In this document: positions 26,321 to 35,641 of the stretch, in pieces | How the letters are laid out: each line of letters begins with the position of its first letter | Position numbering within the stretch: the first letter of the stretch is position 1 | NCBI GenBank assembly: GCA_023398955.1 | Contig: JAEWRL010000189.1 | Coordinates: 1-64,000, forward strand | DNA from: Pseudomonadota bacterium | GTDB lineage: Bacteria; Myxococcota_A; Polyangia; Polyangiales; Polyangiaceae | Reading direction: 5' to 3' | Length of the DNA: 64,000 bases | Notes under the pieces: generated by a model | The model's database searches: none | Told to the model about the DNA's origin: nothing | Seen by the model: the letters and a program-made list of their open reading frames with translations, nothing else | Program-made: the position numbers and the translations under genes

Positions 26321-27709
26321 TCAGTGAGAGCTGCCTGACTGTCCGTGACCATGGGCCATGGAGTGTACCGCTTTGACTTCAGCCATGGCCACCATGGGGA
26401 GATACCGGCAAAAGAGCAGAAAAAGGGTAAAGAATAGCCCGAAGCTCCCCGCCAGGGTTAGGTAGTCCCATTTTGTAGGCACGAAGTATCCCCAGCTGGA
26501 GGGAAGGAAGTCACGGGAAAGCGAACTAACCACAATGACGAAACGCTCGTACCACATGCCGACGTTCACGAGGACACCGACGGCTAGAGTCACCCATACG
26601 TTCGTCCGCATCCTCTTGAACCAATGCACCTGAGGCGCGAGCACGTTGCAGGCGATCATGGTCCAGTAGGCCCAAGCGTAGTTACCCGTCGCGCGATTGA
26701 CGAAAGCGAAGCTCTCGTACTGGTTCCCTCCATACCATGCGATGAAGAACTCCATGCCGTAGGCGTAGCCAACCATCATCCCCGTTGCGAGGATGATCCT
26801 ATTCATCAGCTCCAGATGGTCGATGGTGATGAGACGCTTGAGTCCAAAGAACTGCCGAGCAGGCACAGCGAGCGTCACTACCATCGCGAACCCACCGAAA
26901 ATCGCCCCCGCGACGAAGTACGGTGGGAAGATCGTCGTATGCCACCCCGGCAGCTGTGCCGTCGCGAAGTCAAAACTCACGACCGAATGCACGCTAAGGA
27001 CCAGCGGCGTCGCCAACGCGGCGAGCAGCATGTAGGCCTTCTCGTATCGGTGCCACTGCCTTGACGAGCCGCGCCACCCCATCGCGAACACCCCGTACAG
27101 GAAACGGCGGAGGGTGGATGTCGAGCGGTCACGAAAGGTGGCAAGATCGGGGATCATTCCCATATACCAGAACAGCAGACTGACGGTCGCATAGGTGCCG
27201 ACGGCGAAGATGTCCCACTCCAGCGGGCTTCGGAACTGCGGCCACATCTGCATTTGGTTCGGGATCGGCAGCATCCAGTACGGTAGCCATGGCCTACCGA
27301 TATGGATGCCGGGGAATATCCCCGCGCAAATGACTGCGAAGATGGTCATGGCTTCCGCGAACCGGTTGATTGCGGTGCGCCAGCTCTGCCGTAAGAGAAA
27401 GAGAATCGCGCTGATCAGCGTCCCGGCGTGTCCGATTCCTACCCAGAAAACGAAGTTGACGATCGGGAACCCCCACGCGACGGGCATCATGTTTCCCCAC
27501 TCACCAATGCCCATCCAGACGACCCACCCGATGCTGCCGAAGAAGACCGCCATCAGGGTCAGTGATATCGCGAAGGCAATGTACCAGGCGCGTGGAGGAC
27601 GCGGCGACTCGGCGATGCGGGCGACATTGTCCGTTATCCGAGCGAGAACGGTCTCCCCTTTGGGAGCCCCCTGATACGGATTGATGTCAGTGAGCATGGC
27701 CATTCTCAC
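26321..27709 (-). CDS. actC: Alternative complex III quinol-oxidising membrane subunit ActC
   Basis: This 462-residue NrfD/PsrC-type membrane protein has ten or so helices. Typical pieces are WYIAFAISLTLMAVFFGSIG, NFVFWVGIGHAGTLISAILFL, SLLFWYMGMIPDLATFRDR, and HSVVSFDFATAQLPGWHTTIFPPYFV. It should form a quinol site close to the Fe-S subunit ActB. The first codon is a GTG overlapping the ActB stop (GTGA); ATGs at 27703 and 27697 are alternatives. The C-terminus is His-rich (HSMAHGHGQSGSSH). Confidence 0.94.
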   Translation of the reverse strand: MRMAMLTDINPYQGAPKGETVLARITDNVARIAESPRPPRAWYIAFAISLTLMAVFFGSIGWVVWMGIGEWGNMMPVAWGFPIVNFVFWVGIGHAGTLISAILFLLRQSWRTAINRFAEAMTIFAVICAGIFPGIHIGRPWLPYWMLPIPNQMQMWPQFRSPLEWDIFAVGTYATVSLLFWYMGMIPDLATFRDRSTSTLRRFLYGVFAMGWRGSSRQWHRYEKAYMLLAALATPLVLSVHSVVSFDFATAQLPGWHTTIFPPYFVAGAIFGGFAMVVTLAVPARQFFGLKRLITIDHLELMNRIILATGMMVGYAYGMEFFIAWYGGNQYESFAFVNRATGNYAWAYWTMIACNVLAPQVHWFKRMRTNVWVTLAVGVLVNVGMWYERFVIVVSSLSRDFLPSSWGYFVPTKWDYLTLAGSFGLFFTLFLLFCRYLPMVAMAEVKAVHSMAHGHGQSGSSH

Positions 27710-30700
27710 ACCAGCTCCGGGTTGAGGTTGCGAATTCGCGCCAAGTAAGCAATGCGCGGGTGGTTATTGAGCTCCTCCAAGACCCGATAGCTACGGGAGA
27801 CTGCAGAGCGCTGAGCGACTGTGCTACCAGTGTCATTGAGGTCGCCGAAGACGATGGCGTCAGCGGGGCAGGTCTGCTGGCAAGCTGTCTTGATCTCGCC
27901 GTCTTCGATGGGCCGCCTCGCGTTCTTCGCCTGGATCTTGACCTTCTGAATGCGCTGAACACAGAAGGTACACTTCTCCATGACGCCACGGGATCGAACC
28001 GTCACCTCCGGATTGAAGAGCATGTGCTTGACCTTGTTTCGGCTCTCCTTCAGCTCCACATGGTAATTATGAAAGTTGAAGCGCCTCACTTTGTAAGGAC
28101 AGTTATTTGAGCAATAGCGCGTCCCGATGCAGCGGTTGTACGTCATCTCGTTGAGGCCTTCGCTGCTGTGCATGGTGGCCCCCACCGGACAGACCTGTTC
28201 GCAGGGAGCGTTCTCACAATGCTGGCAGGTCATGGGTTGGAACACGACCTCGGGATTGTCGGGCGTACCCTTGAAGTAGCGATCGATTCGAAGCCAGTGC
28301 ATTTCTCGTCCCTGCGCAACCCGTTCGCGCCCCACCACAGGAACGTTGTTCTCTGCCTGACACGCGATGACGCAGGCATTGCAACCGGTGCACCGATTCA
28401 TGTCGATCGCCATACCCCACTTGTGACCTGTATAGGCGACCGGGGGCTCCCACATGCTCAGGAGGGGCGGATGATGCACTACATGCTTCGCGAAATCCGG
28501 GCGCGCCTTGTACTGCTCGAGCGTCCCTCCCCTGACGATGGCGCCTAGGCGCGAGTCCGCGCCTTCCCGACCACGGGGATCGATGGCGTGCAAGTCTTGG
28601 GTAGTCGCAACGGGAGCGACCTCCGATGTGGGGTGAACTCGTAGCCCCGTGCCGAAGAAGAGGTTTGCCTTGGTCCTGAGCAGAAAGGCGTTGGCTCCGA
28701 TCGGTTCGATGCCCTCGCGCTCATGACCACCCACGAGGCCCGCCCAAGTCCGGCCGTAGCCCAGCACGAGCTTGACGGAGCCGGGAGCTTGTCCCGGCGC
28801 ATGCAGAGCGGCGACCTTCAGTTCGCGACCCCCATAGCTCAACACTACCCAGTGTCCGTCCTTTACTCCGAGCCTGGTCGCGGTTCCAGGGTCAATCAGC
28901 GCCGCATTGCCCCACGTCAACTTCGTCATGGCGTCTGGGAGCTCTTGCAGCCAGGCGTTGTTCGCGAACCGTCCGTCGTAGACTTTGCTATCCGTGCCGA
29001 ATACGAGCTCGAGGCTCTCACCTTCCGCTAGGCCTCCCGAGACCTCCGGTGGCTGGAACTGGATTGGTGGCAGGGCGAGCAGTTCCACGCCGACCCGCGG
29101 CCGTGCGGTACCCGCCATGAGCCCGTCGTGAACCGCCTTGCGCCACTCTCTATCGCTGACGACGTCATGGGTCTCCCTGAGGAGGAACTGAATGTCACGC
29201 TTGTCTCCAAGCATGAGGGCGAGCACCTGCACTGGCGATCGCCCGCCATACAGGGGCGCCATCAGCGGTTGGGAGATGGTGATGGTGCCATCGTGGGCAC
29301 GGCTATCGGCCCAGGCCTCGAGGAAGTGAGCCTGGGGCAGATGCCACGCGCAGCGCTGCGAGGTTTCATCATCATAAAGGCCGAGCCGAATCGAAACCTT
29401 GGCCTTAGAGAGGGCATCTTCTAGTTCGATGTCTGCCGGAGCATCGTATACCGGATTACCTCCTAGAATGATGAGGGTTTCGACGACCCCCTTGCGCAGG
29501 TCTGCCACCAAGTGTTCTAGGGCGACGACGCCCTCCCTTACGTCGTCCTCGTCGAGATCGATATACGAGATGGTGTTGTCGATGGCACCGAGGAGGTAGT
29601 TGAGGCGGCACGCGATGGCGTGAACCTCGGGTGGCTGTTCGGGGCCGACGACCACCACCGCTGCGTTCTTCGCCTTCGCGAGATCCTTCGCGACGGCATC
29701 CAGGAAGCGCGCGACGTAAGGTTCGTCAAGGAAGGCCGCATTGGGCCTCGTCTGCGAGGCGTGCGCAGCTCCGCGAGGCAGCATCCCCCCGAGCTTCGCA
29801 TCGAGGGCGGCAGCAAACGCCCGAATCTGTGTGGCTCGCAATGCTAGGCGGTGGTCGGCGACACCGCCGATCGTCGAGAGCGCAGGCTCCACCGCATAGA
29901 CGCGATTCATTGTCATTGCGTCGGGCACCCGCCCGGTGGCCAAAGCGCGTGTATTCGCTAGGCCACCCGGGTACGCCGGGCTGATCACGTCTCCCCCGAG
30001 ACTCAGCACCACTGCGGCGCGGTCGAGGTGAAGAACCGGACGCAAAGGTCTGCCGAACGCTCGCCTCGTCCCGTCGCGCTCGTTCGCGAAGCTGATGGGC
30101 TCGTACTCGACGAAGACCATCCCGGGTAGCTTCTCGGTCAGCGCGCGCCGCAATCGCTTGACGGTCGGCGAGGAGGTCGCCTCGGCTAAGACCCGTAAGC
30201 CAGCACCCCCGTCGGCGGCGTGCACGGCGAGGCGCTCCGCCAGAACCCGCTCCGCATGCTCCCAAGAGGTACGGGTGAGCTCGCGGCCCCGTCGATGAAG
30301 GACGTCCTGGCTGCGGTCGGGATCGTAGAGGCCGAGTACGCTCGCCTGCGCGAAGTACGTGGCGGCACCGAGACTGCTCGGGTGAAGGGGGTTGCCCTCC
30401 ACCTTGATAGGACGTCCGTCGACACTCTGTACCAGAAGCCCTGTGCTGACTCCCCCGAGCTCCTGCGCTGACGCGTAGTACCGGGCCTCACCGGGGACGA
30501 GATCGGCGGGCCGCCGTGAATAGGGCAGCACGTAGTCCTCCTCCCAGCGGCATCCCGTCGCCCCCGCGAGAGCGAGCGAAGCGCCCATGAGCTGCATGAA
30601 CCGACGCCGTCCGGGCGTGCCGGGAGGCTCATCAGCCAAGGGCTCGGCGAACTCGTGCTCGACGTACGCTTGAAACTCTGGCCTACCTTCGAGCTCGGCC

Positions 30701-30750
30701 AGACTGCGCCAAAATCCTGCGGTCCGTGCCTTCTCGTCTAACGATGACAT
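27706..30750 (-). CDS. actB: Alternative complex III molybdopterin-like/Fe-S subunit ActB
   Basis: This 1014-residue protein has a twin-arginine signal (GRRRFMQLMGASLALAGATG, about 47-66), then a large molybdopterin-oxidoreductase fold (about 70-700) that in this family has no cofactor, and a C-terminal ferredoxin-type domain (about 745-1000). Four Cys clusters are visible: CTGCNACVIAC, CQHCENAPCEQVCP, CIGTRYCSNNCPY, and CTFCVQRIQ with a later CQQTCP. They should hold three [4Fe-4S] and one [3Fe-4S] cluster moving electrons from quinol to the hemes. The ATG lies inside the end of actA (13-base overlap). Confidence 0.95.
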   Translation of the reverse strand: MSSLDEKARTAGFWRSLAELEGRPEFQAYVEHEFAEPLADEPPGTPGRRRFMQLMGASLALAGATGCRWEEDYVLPYSRRPADLVPGEARYYASAQELGGVSTGLLVQSVDGRPIKVEGNPLHPSSLGAATYFAQASVLGLYDPDRSQDVLHRRGRELTRTSWEHAERVLAERLAVHAADGGAGLRVLAEATSSPTVKRLRRALTEKLPGMVFVEYEPISFANERDGTRRAFGRPLRPVLHLDRAAVVLSLGGDVISPAYPGGLANTRALATGRVPDAMTMNRVYAVEPALSTIGGVADHRLALRATQIRAFAAALDAKLGGMLPRGAAHASQTRPNAAFLDEPYVARFLDAVAKDLAKAKNAAVVVVGPEQPPEVHAIACRLNYLLGAIDNTISYIDLDEDDVREGVVALEHLVADLRKGVVETLIILGGNPVYDAPADIELEDALSKAKVSIRLGLYDDETSQRCAWHLPQAHFLEAWADSRAHDGTITISQPLMAPLYGGRSPVQVLALMLGDKRDIQFLLRETHDVVSDREWRKAVHDGLMAGTARPRVGVELLALPPIQFQPPEVSGGLAEGESLELVFGTDSKVYDGRFANNAWLQELPDAMTKLTWGNAALIDPGTATRLGVKDGHWVVLSYGGRELKVAALHAPGQAPGSVKLVLGYGRTWAGLVGGHEREGIEPIGANAFLLRTKANLFFGTGLRVHPTSEVAPVATTQDLHAIDPRGREGADSRLGAIVRGGTLEQYKARPDFAKHVVHHPPLLSMWEPPVAYTGHKWGMAIDMNRCTGCNACVIACQAENNVPVVGRERVAQGREMHWLRIDRYFKGTPDNPEVVFQPMTCQHCENAPCEQVCPVGATMHSSEGLNEMTYNRCIGTRYCSNNCPYKVRRFNFHNYHVELKESRNKVKHMLFNPEVTVRSRGVMEKCTFCVQRIQKVKIQAKNARRPIEDGEIKTACQQTCPADAIVFGDLNDTGSTVAQRSAVSRSYRVLEELNNHPRIAYLARIRNLNPELV

Positions 30751-31388
30751 GTTGAGCAGTCGGTGGGGGGGTTGATGTTATGCTGTTCGCGAAGACGGCG
30801 CCCGAATGCCAGATGGTCCTCTGGCGGTTCGAACGCCATGTTCGTCACCTGATCCAGGGGACGCAGGCTGAGCTCTGGCTGGCGGTGACAATCGAGGCAC
30901 CACCCCATGCTTAGCGGCTGATCCTGATGGACCTCAATCATGCGGTCCACCCGCCCGTGACACGAAACGCAGCCGACGCCGCGCGACACGTGCGCGCTGT
31001 GATTGAAGTAGACATAGTCCGGTAGATCGTGCACCTTGACCCAAGGGATTGGGGTTCCTGTCGCGTAACTCTCGCGGACGAGCAGCAGCCTGGAGCTCTT
31101 CGTCCAGATCGATTTATGGCAGTTCATGCAGGTTTCCGTCGGTGGAATGGCCGCGAAGGCAGCATTCTCGACGGTGTTGTGGCAATAGCGGCAATCTATC
31201 CCCAGCTCGCCGACATGAAGAGCGTGACTGTACGGGACAGGCTGCTCGGGCTGGTATCCAACGTTCATGGTCTTGGGCGATGCGCCGTACCAAACCAACG
31301 CGATGAGGTAGAGGGGCGTCACGACAAGCGCCACGCCCACCAGATTGCGAGTCTTGTTTGCCCAACGCGGAAATACGAAGAGTGTCAT
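30738..31388 (-). CDS. actA: Alternative complex III pentaheme cytochrome ActA
   Basis: This 216-residue protein has an N-terminal membrane anchor (about 14-34) and five CxxCH heme motifs: CRYCH, CMNCH, CVSCH, CLDCH and CSTCH. Five hemes and this length match ActA, the periplasmic electron-exit subunit. Histidines in HALHVGELG and HSAHVSRG are likely distal ligands. It is the first gene of the respiratory operon and overlaps actB by 13 bases. Confidence 0.95.
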   Translation of the reverse strand: MTLFVFPRWANKTRNLVGVALVVTPLYLIALVWYGASPKTMNVGYQPEQPVPYSHALHVGELGIDCRYCHNTVENAAFAAIPPTETCMNCHKSIWTKSSRLLLVRESYATGTPIPWVKVHDLPDYVYFNHSAHVSRGVGCVSCHGRVDRMIEVHQDQPLSMGWCLDCHRQPELSLRPLDQVTNMAFEPPEDHLAFGRRLREQHNINPPTDCSTCHR

Positions 31389-32076
31389 GGCTCTGATGGG
31401 TTACGTCGCGATACCGACGTGCTAGCGAAGAAGAACCGAGGAACCCCGGAAGCGGCCTTGCGCTCATGGCTCGCCGGACGGTCACCCTCTTTGCAGCCAA
31501 CGATGCACCGCTAGCACGCGCCGGCGGGCGTCCGGGGGAAACCTCACTATGGTTTTCGGACGTCGCCCCAGAGTGCTCGGGACACGGGTACGAGTATTCC
31601 CACGCTCCGCGGCGGATCGTCGGATTCGAGAGTAGAGGCGTTGACCTGAAGCGCTCGGAGGCTGGACGCATGACGAACGGCTCACTCGGCCGCTGGTGTG
31701 TGGGGGGATTGCAGAGCTCCCACCTCCCGCGTCGAGTGCCTCTGTTGAAGCAGGGCGAAACCCGGCGCCGGTGCGCGCACTTATTGCGCGACACGGACCA
31801 GAAGTAAAGACCCTGAACGATCGTGGCGCTCGGATTGCGCAAATTGACTAATAAGTCACCTGCGGACCGTACGACCGTGTAACCGACCTTCAACGGACTG
31901 ACGGCTGTTTGTAGCTCGGTCTGTCGGCCTACAGCACCTCGGGAGAGCGCAGTGCACTCATGACCGACACTCCGAACCCAGTAGGCCGGGCGCCTGGATT
32001 CGATCAGAAGCACGTCGGGCCGCCAGGGCTCTCGCCCCGCGGCCCGCATCCGCGCCTCGAAACCAGGAAGCACCTC
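31389..32076. promoter_or_regulatory. Intergenic region upstream of the respiratory operon
   Basis: These 688 bases separate actA from the sigma-factor gene, both leftward, so the operon promoter should be here. No convincing gene is present: long open frames on both strands lack motifs, and the largest runs through the actA reading region in another frame. A perfect 5+5 inverted repeat, TGACT-AATA-AGTCA, sits at 31845-31858, about 460 bases before the actA start, and could be an operator. I could not fix a promoter. Confidence 0.4.
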
Positions 32077-33471
32077 TCAGAAGTCGCGCATCTGCTTCCG
32101 TATCTTCCCGATCGCTTGCTCCTGAAGCTGGCGAATCCGCTCACGAGAAAGGTTGTATTTGTCCCCGATCTCCTTCAGCGTTAGCTCGTCCTCGTTGTCC
32201 AGGCCAAACCGCCAGCGGATAATCCGAGACTCAATCGGTGTGAGCGTCCCAAGCAGGCGGCGAACTTCCTCCGCCCATTTCTGGCTGGCAAGCGTGTCGT
32301 AGGGTGATGCGGAGTTCTCCTCGACGAGGAAGTCGATGAAGCGACGACCGTCTTCGTCACCGACGGGGCGGTCCAGCGAGAACGGTGTGTCCGCGTACAG
32401 GTCCTTCACCTTGTCGAGCTTTTCCTTTGGAACTCCGGTCTCCTTCTCTAGCTCGTCCAAGGTGGGTTCGCGGCCCGTGCGGGCGATGATCGTCTGAGTC
32501 GCCCGCGAGACTCGGTTGTACGTATCGAGCATGTGCACCGGAATGCGCACCGCTCTCCCTTTGTCGGCCAGCGCGCGGCTGATCGCATGCCGAATCCACC
32601 ACGAAGCATAGGTAGAAAAACGATATCCCCGAGTGTGGTCGAAGCGCTCCACCGCCTTCATGAGGCCGATGTTACCCTCCTGGATCAGGTCGATCAGGGG
32701 CAGCCTGCCGCGGTTATACCGTCGCGCGATGCTGACGACCAAACGCAGGTTGGCTTTGACGAAGCGGTTCTTCGCGGAACGCTGGCGGTTACCCGTCTTG
32801 CGAACACGGTCCGCGTACTTGCGATAGGCTGGAGTTTCAGCGACTTGAGGCTTGTCTTCGCCCGGTGACGTCGTCCCCAGGTCACGAGACAGCCGCTCGG
32901 CGTTCGCCATCCAGATGCGGTCCGAGTCGGGCAATCGTACATCACGCGCCAGTTGCTCGCAGAGCTCGTTCCAACGCCTTTGCTGATCCGCCAAAAGACG
33001 AGAGCGTTGACGCCGATATCCACGAATCAGCTCTTGCATCTCCGGCAGAGAGGAGATCTCTGGGCGGTCTGCTGGATTCGCCTTATTGATGTCCTCCTCT
33101 AGCTGCTTGAGGATGTGCTCCGCAGCAGGAAGATATGACAGCACCGCCATCCAGTGATTGATCTCCGCTTCCTCGACTCGCTGCGCGCACTCCAGCTCCT
33201 CGTCAGGTCCCATCACCTGATGCGTGGCCATCTCACGGAAGTACCGAGACAGCATCGAGTCGCCAGCGGAATCTACCGAGGGGTCGCGCAACTGGGGCTC
33301 AGCCGTCGAGCGCCCAGCGGTGAACCGGTAGTCTCGCCCTTCGGCTGCAGGTTCCCTTTCCTGGGGGCCTTCACCTAGGGACTGGAAATTCGAGCTGGGT
33401 GGTTCCGACTCTCCAGCGGTTACGGGGCGGCGGTTGTGGTTCATCGCTTCCTGCGGGGTTAATGCGGGCAT
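32077..33471 (-). CDS. RNA polymerase sigma-70 factor, group 2 (RpoS/SigD-like)
   Basis: This 464-residue sigma factor lacks the acidic region 1.1 of housekeeping RpoD but has regions 1.2 to 4.2. Region 1.2 begins near LSRYFREMATHQVMGPDEE; a nonconserved insert (about 115-220) follows; region 2 is LRLVVSIARRYNRGRLPLID with GYRFSTYASWWIRHAI; region 3 has RIPVHM; region 4 has ESRIIRWRFGLDNEDELTLK and LSRERIRQLQEQA. The insert is long for a group 2 factor. Such factors in myxobacteria act in stationary phase or stress. It is monocistronic as far as visible. A Pro/Glu-rich N-terminus of about 75 residues precedes region 1.2. Confidence 0.92.
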   Translation of the reverse strand: MPALTPQEAMNHNRRPVTAGESEPPSSNFQSLGEGPQEREPAAEGRDYRFTAGRSTAEPQLRDPSVDSAGDSMLSRYFREMATHQVMGPDEELECAQRVEEAEINHWMAVLSYLPAAEHILKQLEEDINKANPADRPEISSLPEMQELIRGYRRQRSRLLADQQRRWNELCEQLARDVRLPDSDRIWMANAERLSRDLGTTSPGEDKPQVAETPAYRKYADRVRKTGNRQRSAKNRFVKANLRLVVSIARRYNRGRLPLIDLIQEGNIGLMKAVERFDHTRGYRFSTYASWWIRHAISRALADKGRAVRIPVHMLDTYNRVSRATQTIIARTGREPTLDELEKETGVPKEKLDKVKDLYADTPFSLDRPVGDEDGRRFIDFLVEENSASPYDTLASQKWAEEVRRLLGTLTPIESRIIRWRFGLDNEDELTLKEIGDKYNLSRERIRQLQEQAIGKIRKQMRDF

Positions 33472-33745
33472 GATTACCTAAGGGAAGGCCGGCGAGTTCG
33501 CTACCGGGCAAAGGGGATACTTCCGTGACGAAACCCTCATCCCAGGTCGTCCATTCCGCGCGGGCTTTCCGCTTCCAGCACTTCCGAAGCGGCCATCCGG
33601 CAGGTACAGACCCTGGCCAATGGTTGGATACTCAGACGTTCTAGGACGGGATTGCTTTGCCTTCGACAGGCGCATGATTGACGATTTCGATTGCAATGTG
33701 CATGCCGCAGTGTCACGGGCGGACCCAGACGCTGGCTGACTCCGG

Positions 33746-35641
33746 ATGAATTCGTTGTCCCACGAGGGACAAGCGGTCGTACAAGTGACCACTGGCTTTC
33801 CACATCTCCCGGCACGGCGCGGGGCTCAACCTGACCGGCAGGTCTCTGCGGGGGCTCTCAAATCGGCCGACGCTCTAATACACCATACGGCCGAGTCTCC
33901 AATAGGAATACGACAAAAGGGCTGCCAGCGTGACGATGGACCGCGTCTCGCAGCCAAAGGCGCTTCGGAAACGGCATTGCCGGGCAGCAGGTGGATCGTC
34001 TGGGGGCTTCGCCAACTAAGTGGCCTAGACACGCCGGGAGAGGCTCGGCGGGGAGCTGCGCTCGCTGGCCTGATTGCGCTTCAGGCGGCTGGTCACGTGG
34101 CCGGCGCTTACGCGGCCGGAAATATTGCCCGAGAGCTCGCGAACGTCAAATCAATTTTGGTGGCGTCGTCGTCAGTCGCCATCGTGTTACTCCCACATTG
34201 TTTCGTCGCACTGGCCGGCGCCTTCGTCAAGGGGGTGGGTTGCATCGGAACTGCCTACTATTGCTCCGAAATCACTGGGAGAGTTGCCGCATCAGTGCGC
34301 AGCGCTGCAAGCGCCCACCTCATGGCGAACGGAGCGCGTTCAAGTGAGACTGCCATGCTGGCCACCCTTTCGGTTCGTATACGCGAACTGGAGGAGGGGC
34401 TGGCACATGGCGTGATCGGGCGGGTTCGGGCCATCGCGCAGCTCGTGCCGCTCGCCGTTGCTCTGATCTTGGTGTCACCCCTGATGGCAGTTTCTGGCGC
34501 GATCCTCATTGTCCCGTTCGGAGCCTTGCTCGGACGGCTGCGGAGCCGCTGGCGGCAGGCAAGCACGGATGCCCAGCTGCGCCAAGAAGCCGCCCACGAG
34601 GAAGTGGACGAACTGCTTCGCAATCTCGACTTGTGGCGTACCTACGACAGCCAGAGCCGGATGATTGGTGCCATCGCGCAGACCGGCAGGCACTCGGCCC
34701 GCGCCAACGCATTGGTGGCGGCCTCTCGAGCTGCCCTCTCGAGCGGTAACGAGCTTCTTGGCACCGCGCTGGTCGTCGCAGCGCTTCTGCTCGTCGCCAG
34801 TGCCCCACTCGCCATTTCCGCGGGCACGGCCCTCGCATTCGTAACGATTGTCTTCATGGCGTATCGCCCGCTGCGTGACCTAGGAGATTCGAGCAGCTGG
34901 CTCATACGCGGAGAGATCGCTAGCTGGGCGGTCGCCGAGGTGGTCGGAGGTGCGGCTTCACAGGCGGCCGCACCGGATCAGGCATGGACGCCGGCTTCAC
35001 TTCGAGTCAGTCCACCGCAACACGTGGAGATTCGAACCACCGCGCTTTACAGCGGGGGGCACTCGCTTCACGTGACTCTGGCGCCAGGAACACTCACCTG
35101 CCTGCGGGGTCGCACCGGATGCGGGAAGACGACGCTCCTCCGTGAGCTCTTGGGTCTCCAGCGGGGCGCTGCCACCGTCCGCTACGGAGAAACCGAGATA
35201 CCCGTCACAGCTGGGCCGAGCTCTCGCCCATTCGCCTGGGTTCCCCAGGATGCGCCGCTCATCACCGGCACGGTCCTCGATAACGTCATGGTCGTGGGAG
35301 CCAACGAGAGGCGAGCTCGGGAGTGCCTGGCGGTAGTTGGTGCCCTCGACCTCTTGGAGCGTGTCGGTAGCGACGTCGTAGGACCCGGTGGGCGCCCCCT
35401 TTCGGGTGGTGAACGTCGGCTGGTAGCGGTCGCTCGAGCCTTGGCAGTGGAGGCCCCCATCCTCCTGATTGACGAACCTACGGAGGGCCTGGACGAAGCC
35501 GCTGCGAAGCGGGTCTTGCTCGCCCTCAGCGCCCTCAAGAAGAAGCGCACCTTACTCGTGATCAGTCACCGCGATGAGCTCACTGCGATTGCCGATTACG
35601 TGCTCTGCTGCGAGCGCGCGCCCGGCCTCGCTCAGAACTGA
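33746..35641 (+). CDS. ABC exporter with fused membrane and ATPase domains
   Basis: This 631-residue protein has a membrane domain (about 95-400, five or six helices such as SSVAIVLLPHCFVALAGAFV and LGTALVVAALLLVAS) and an ATPase domain (about 425-625). ATPase motifs are all present: Walker A GRTGCGKTT, Q-loop in WVPQDAP, signature LSGGERRLVAVARA, Walker B ILLIDEPTEGLD, and the switch His in VISHRD. It would work as a homo- or heterodimer. The substrate is unknown. The first about 75 residues look unlike protein family sequence, and a TTG near 33976 could be the true start. It converges on pheS and the two stops overlap by ten bases. Confidence 0.85.
   Translation: MNSLSHEGQAVVQVTTGFPHLPARRGAQPDRQVSAGALKSADALIHHTAESPIGIRQKGCQRDDGPRLAAKGASETALPGSRWIVWGLRQLSGLDTPGEARRGAALAGLIALQAAGHVAGAYAAGNIARELANVKSILVASSSVAIVLLPHCFVALAGAFVKGVGCIGTAYYCSEITGRVAASVRSAASAHLMANGARSSETAMLATLSVRIRELEEGLAHGVIGRVRAIAQLVPLAVALILVSPLMAVSGAILIVPFGALLGRLRSRWRQASTDAQLRQEAAHEEVDELLRNLDLWRTYDSQSRMIGAIAQTGRHSARANALVAASRAALSSGNELLGTALVVAALLLVASAPLAISAGTALAFVTIVFMAYRPLRDLGDSSSWLIRGEIASWAVAEVVGGAASQAAAPDQAWTPASLRVSPPQHVEIRTTALYSGGHSLHVTLAPGTLTCLRGRTGCGKTTLLRELLGLQRGAATVRYGETEIPVTAGPSSRPFAWVPQDAPLITGTVLDNVMVVGANERRARECLAVVGALDLLERVGSDVVGPGGRPLSGGERRLVAVARALAVEAPILLIDEPTEGLDEAAAKRVLLALSALKKKRTLLVISHRDELTAIADYVLCCERAPGLAQN

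Noticed and set aside
31114..32073. 319-codon minus-strand frame overlapping actA
   Set aside because: It runs through actA in another frame, has no family motif and an atypical residue mix.
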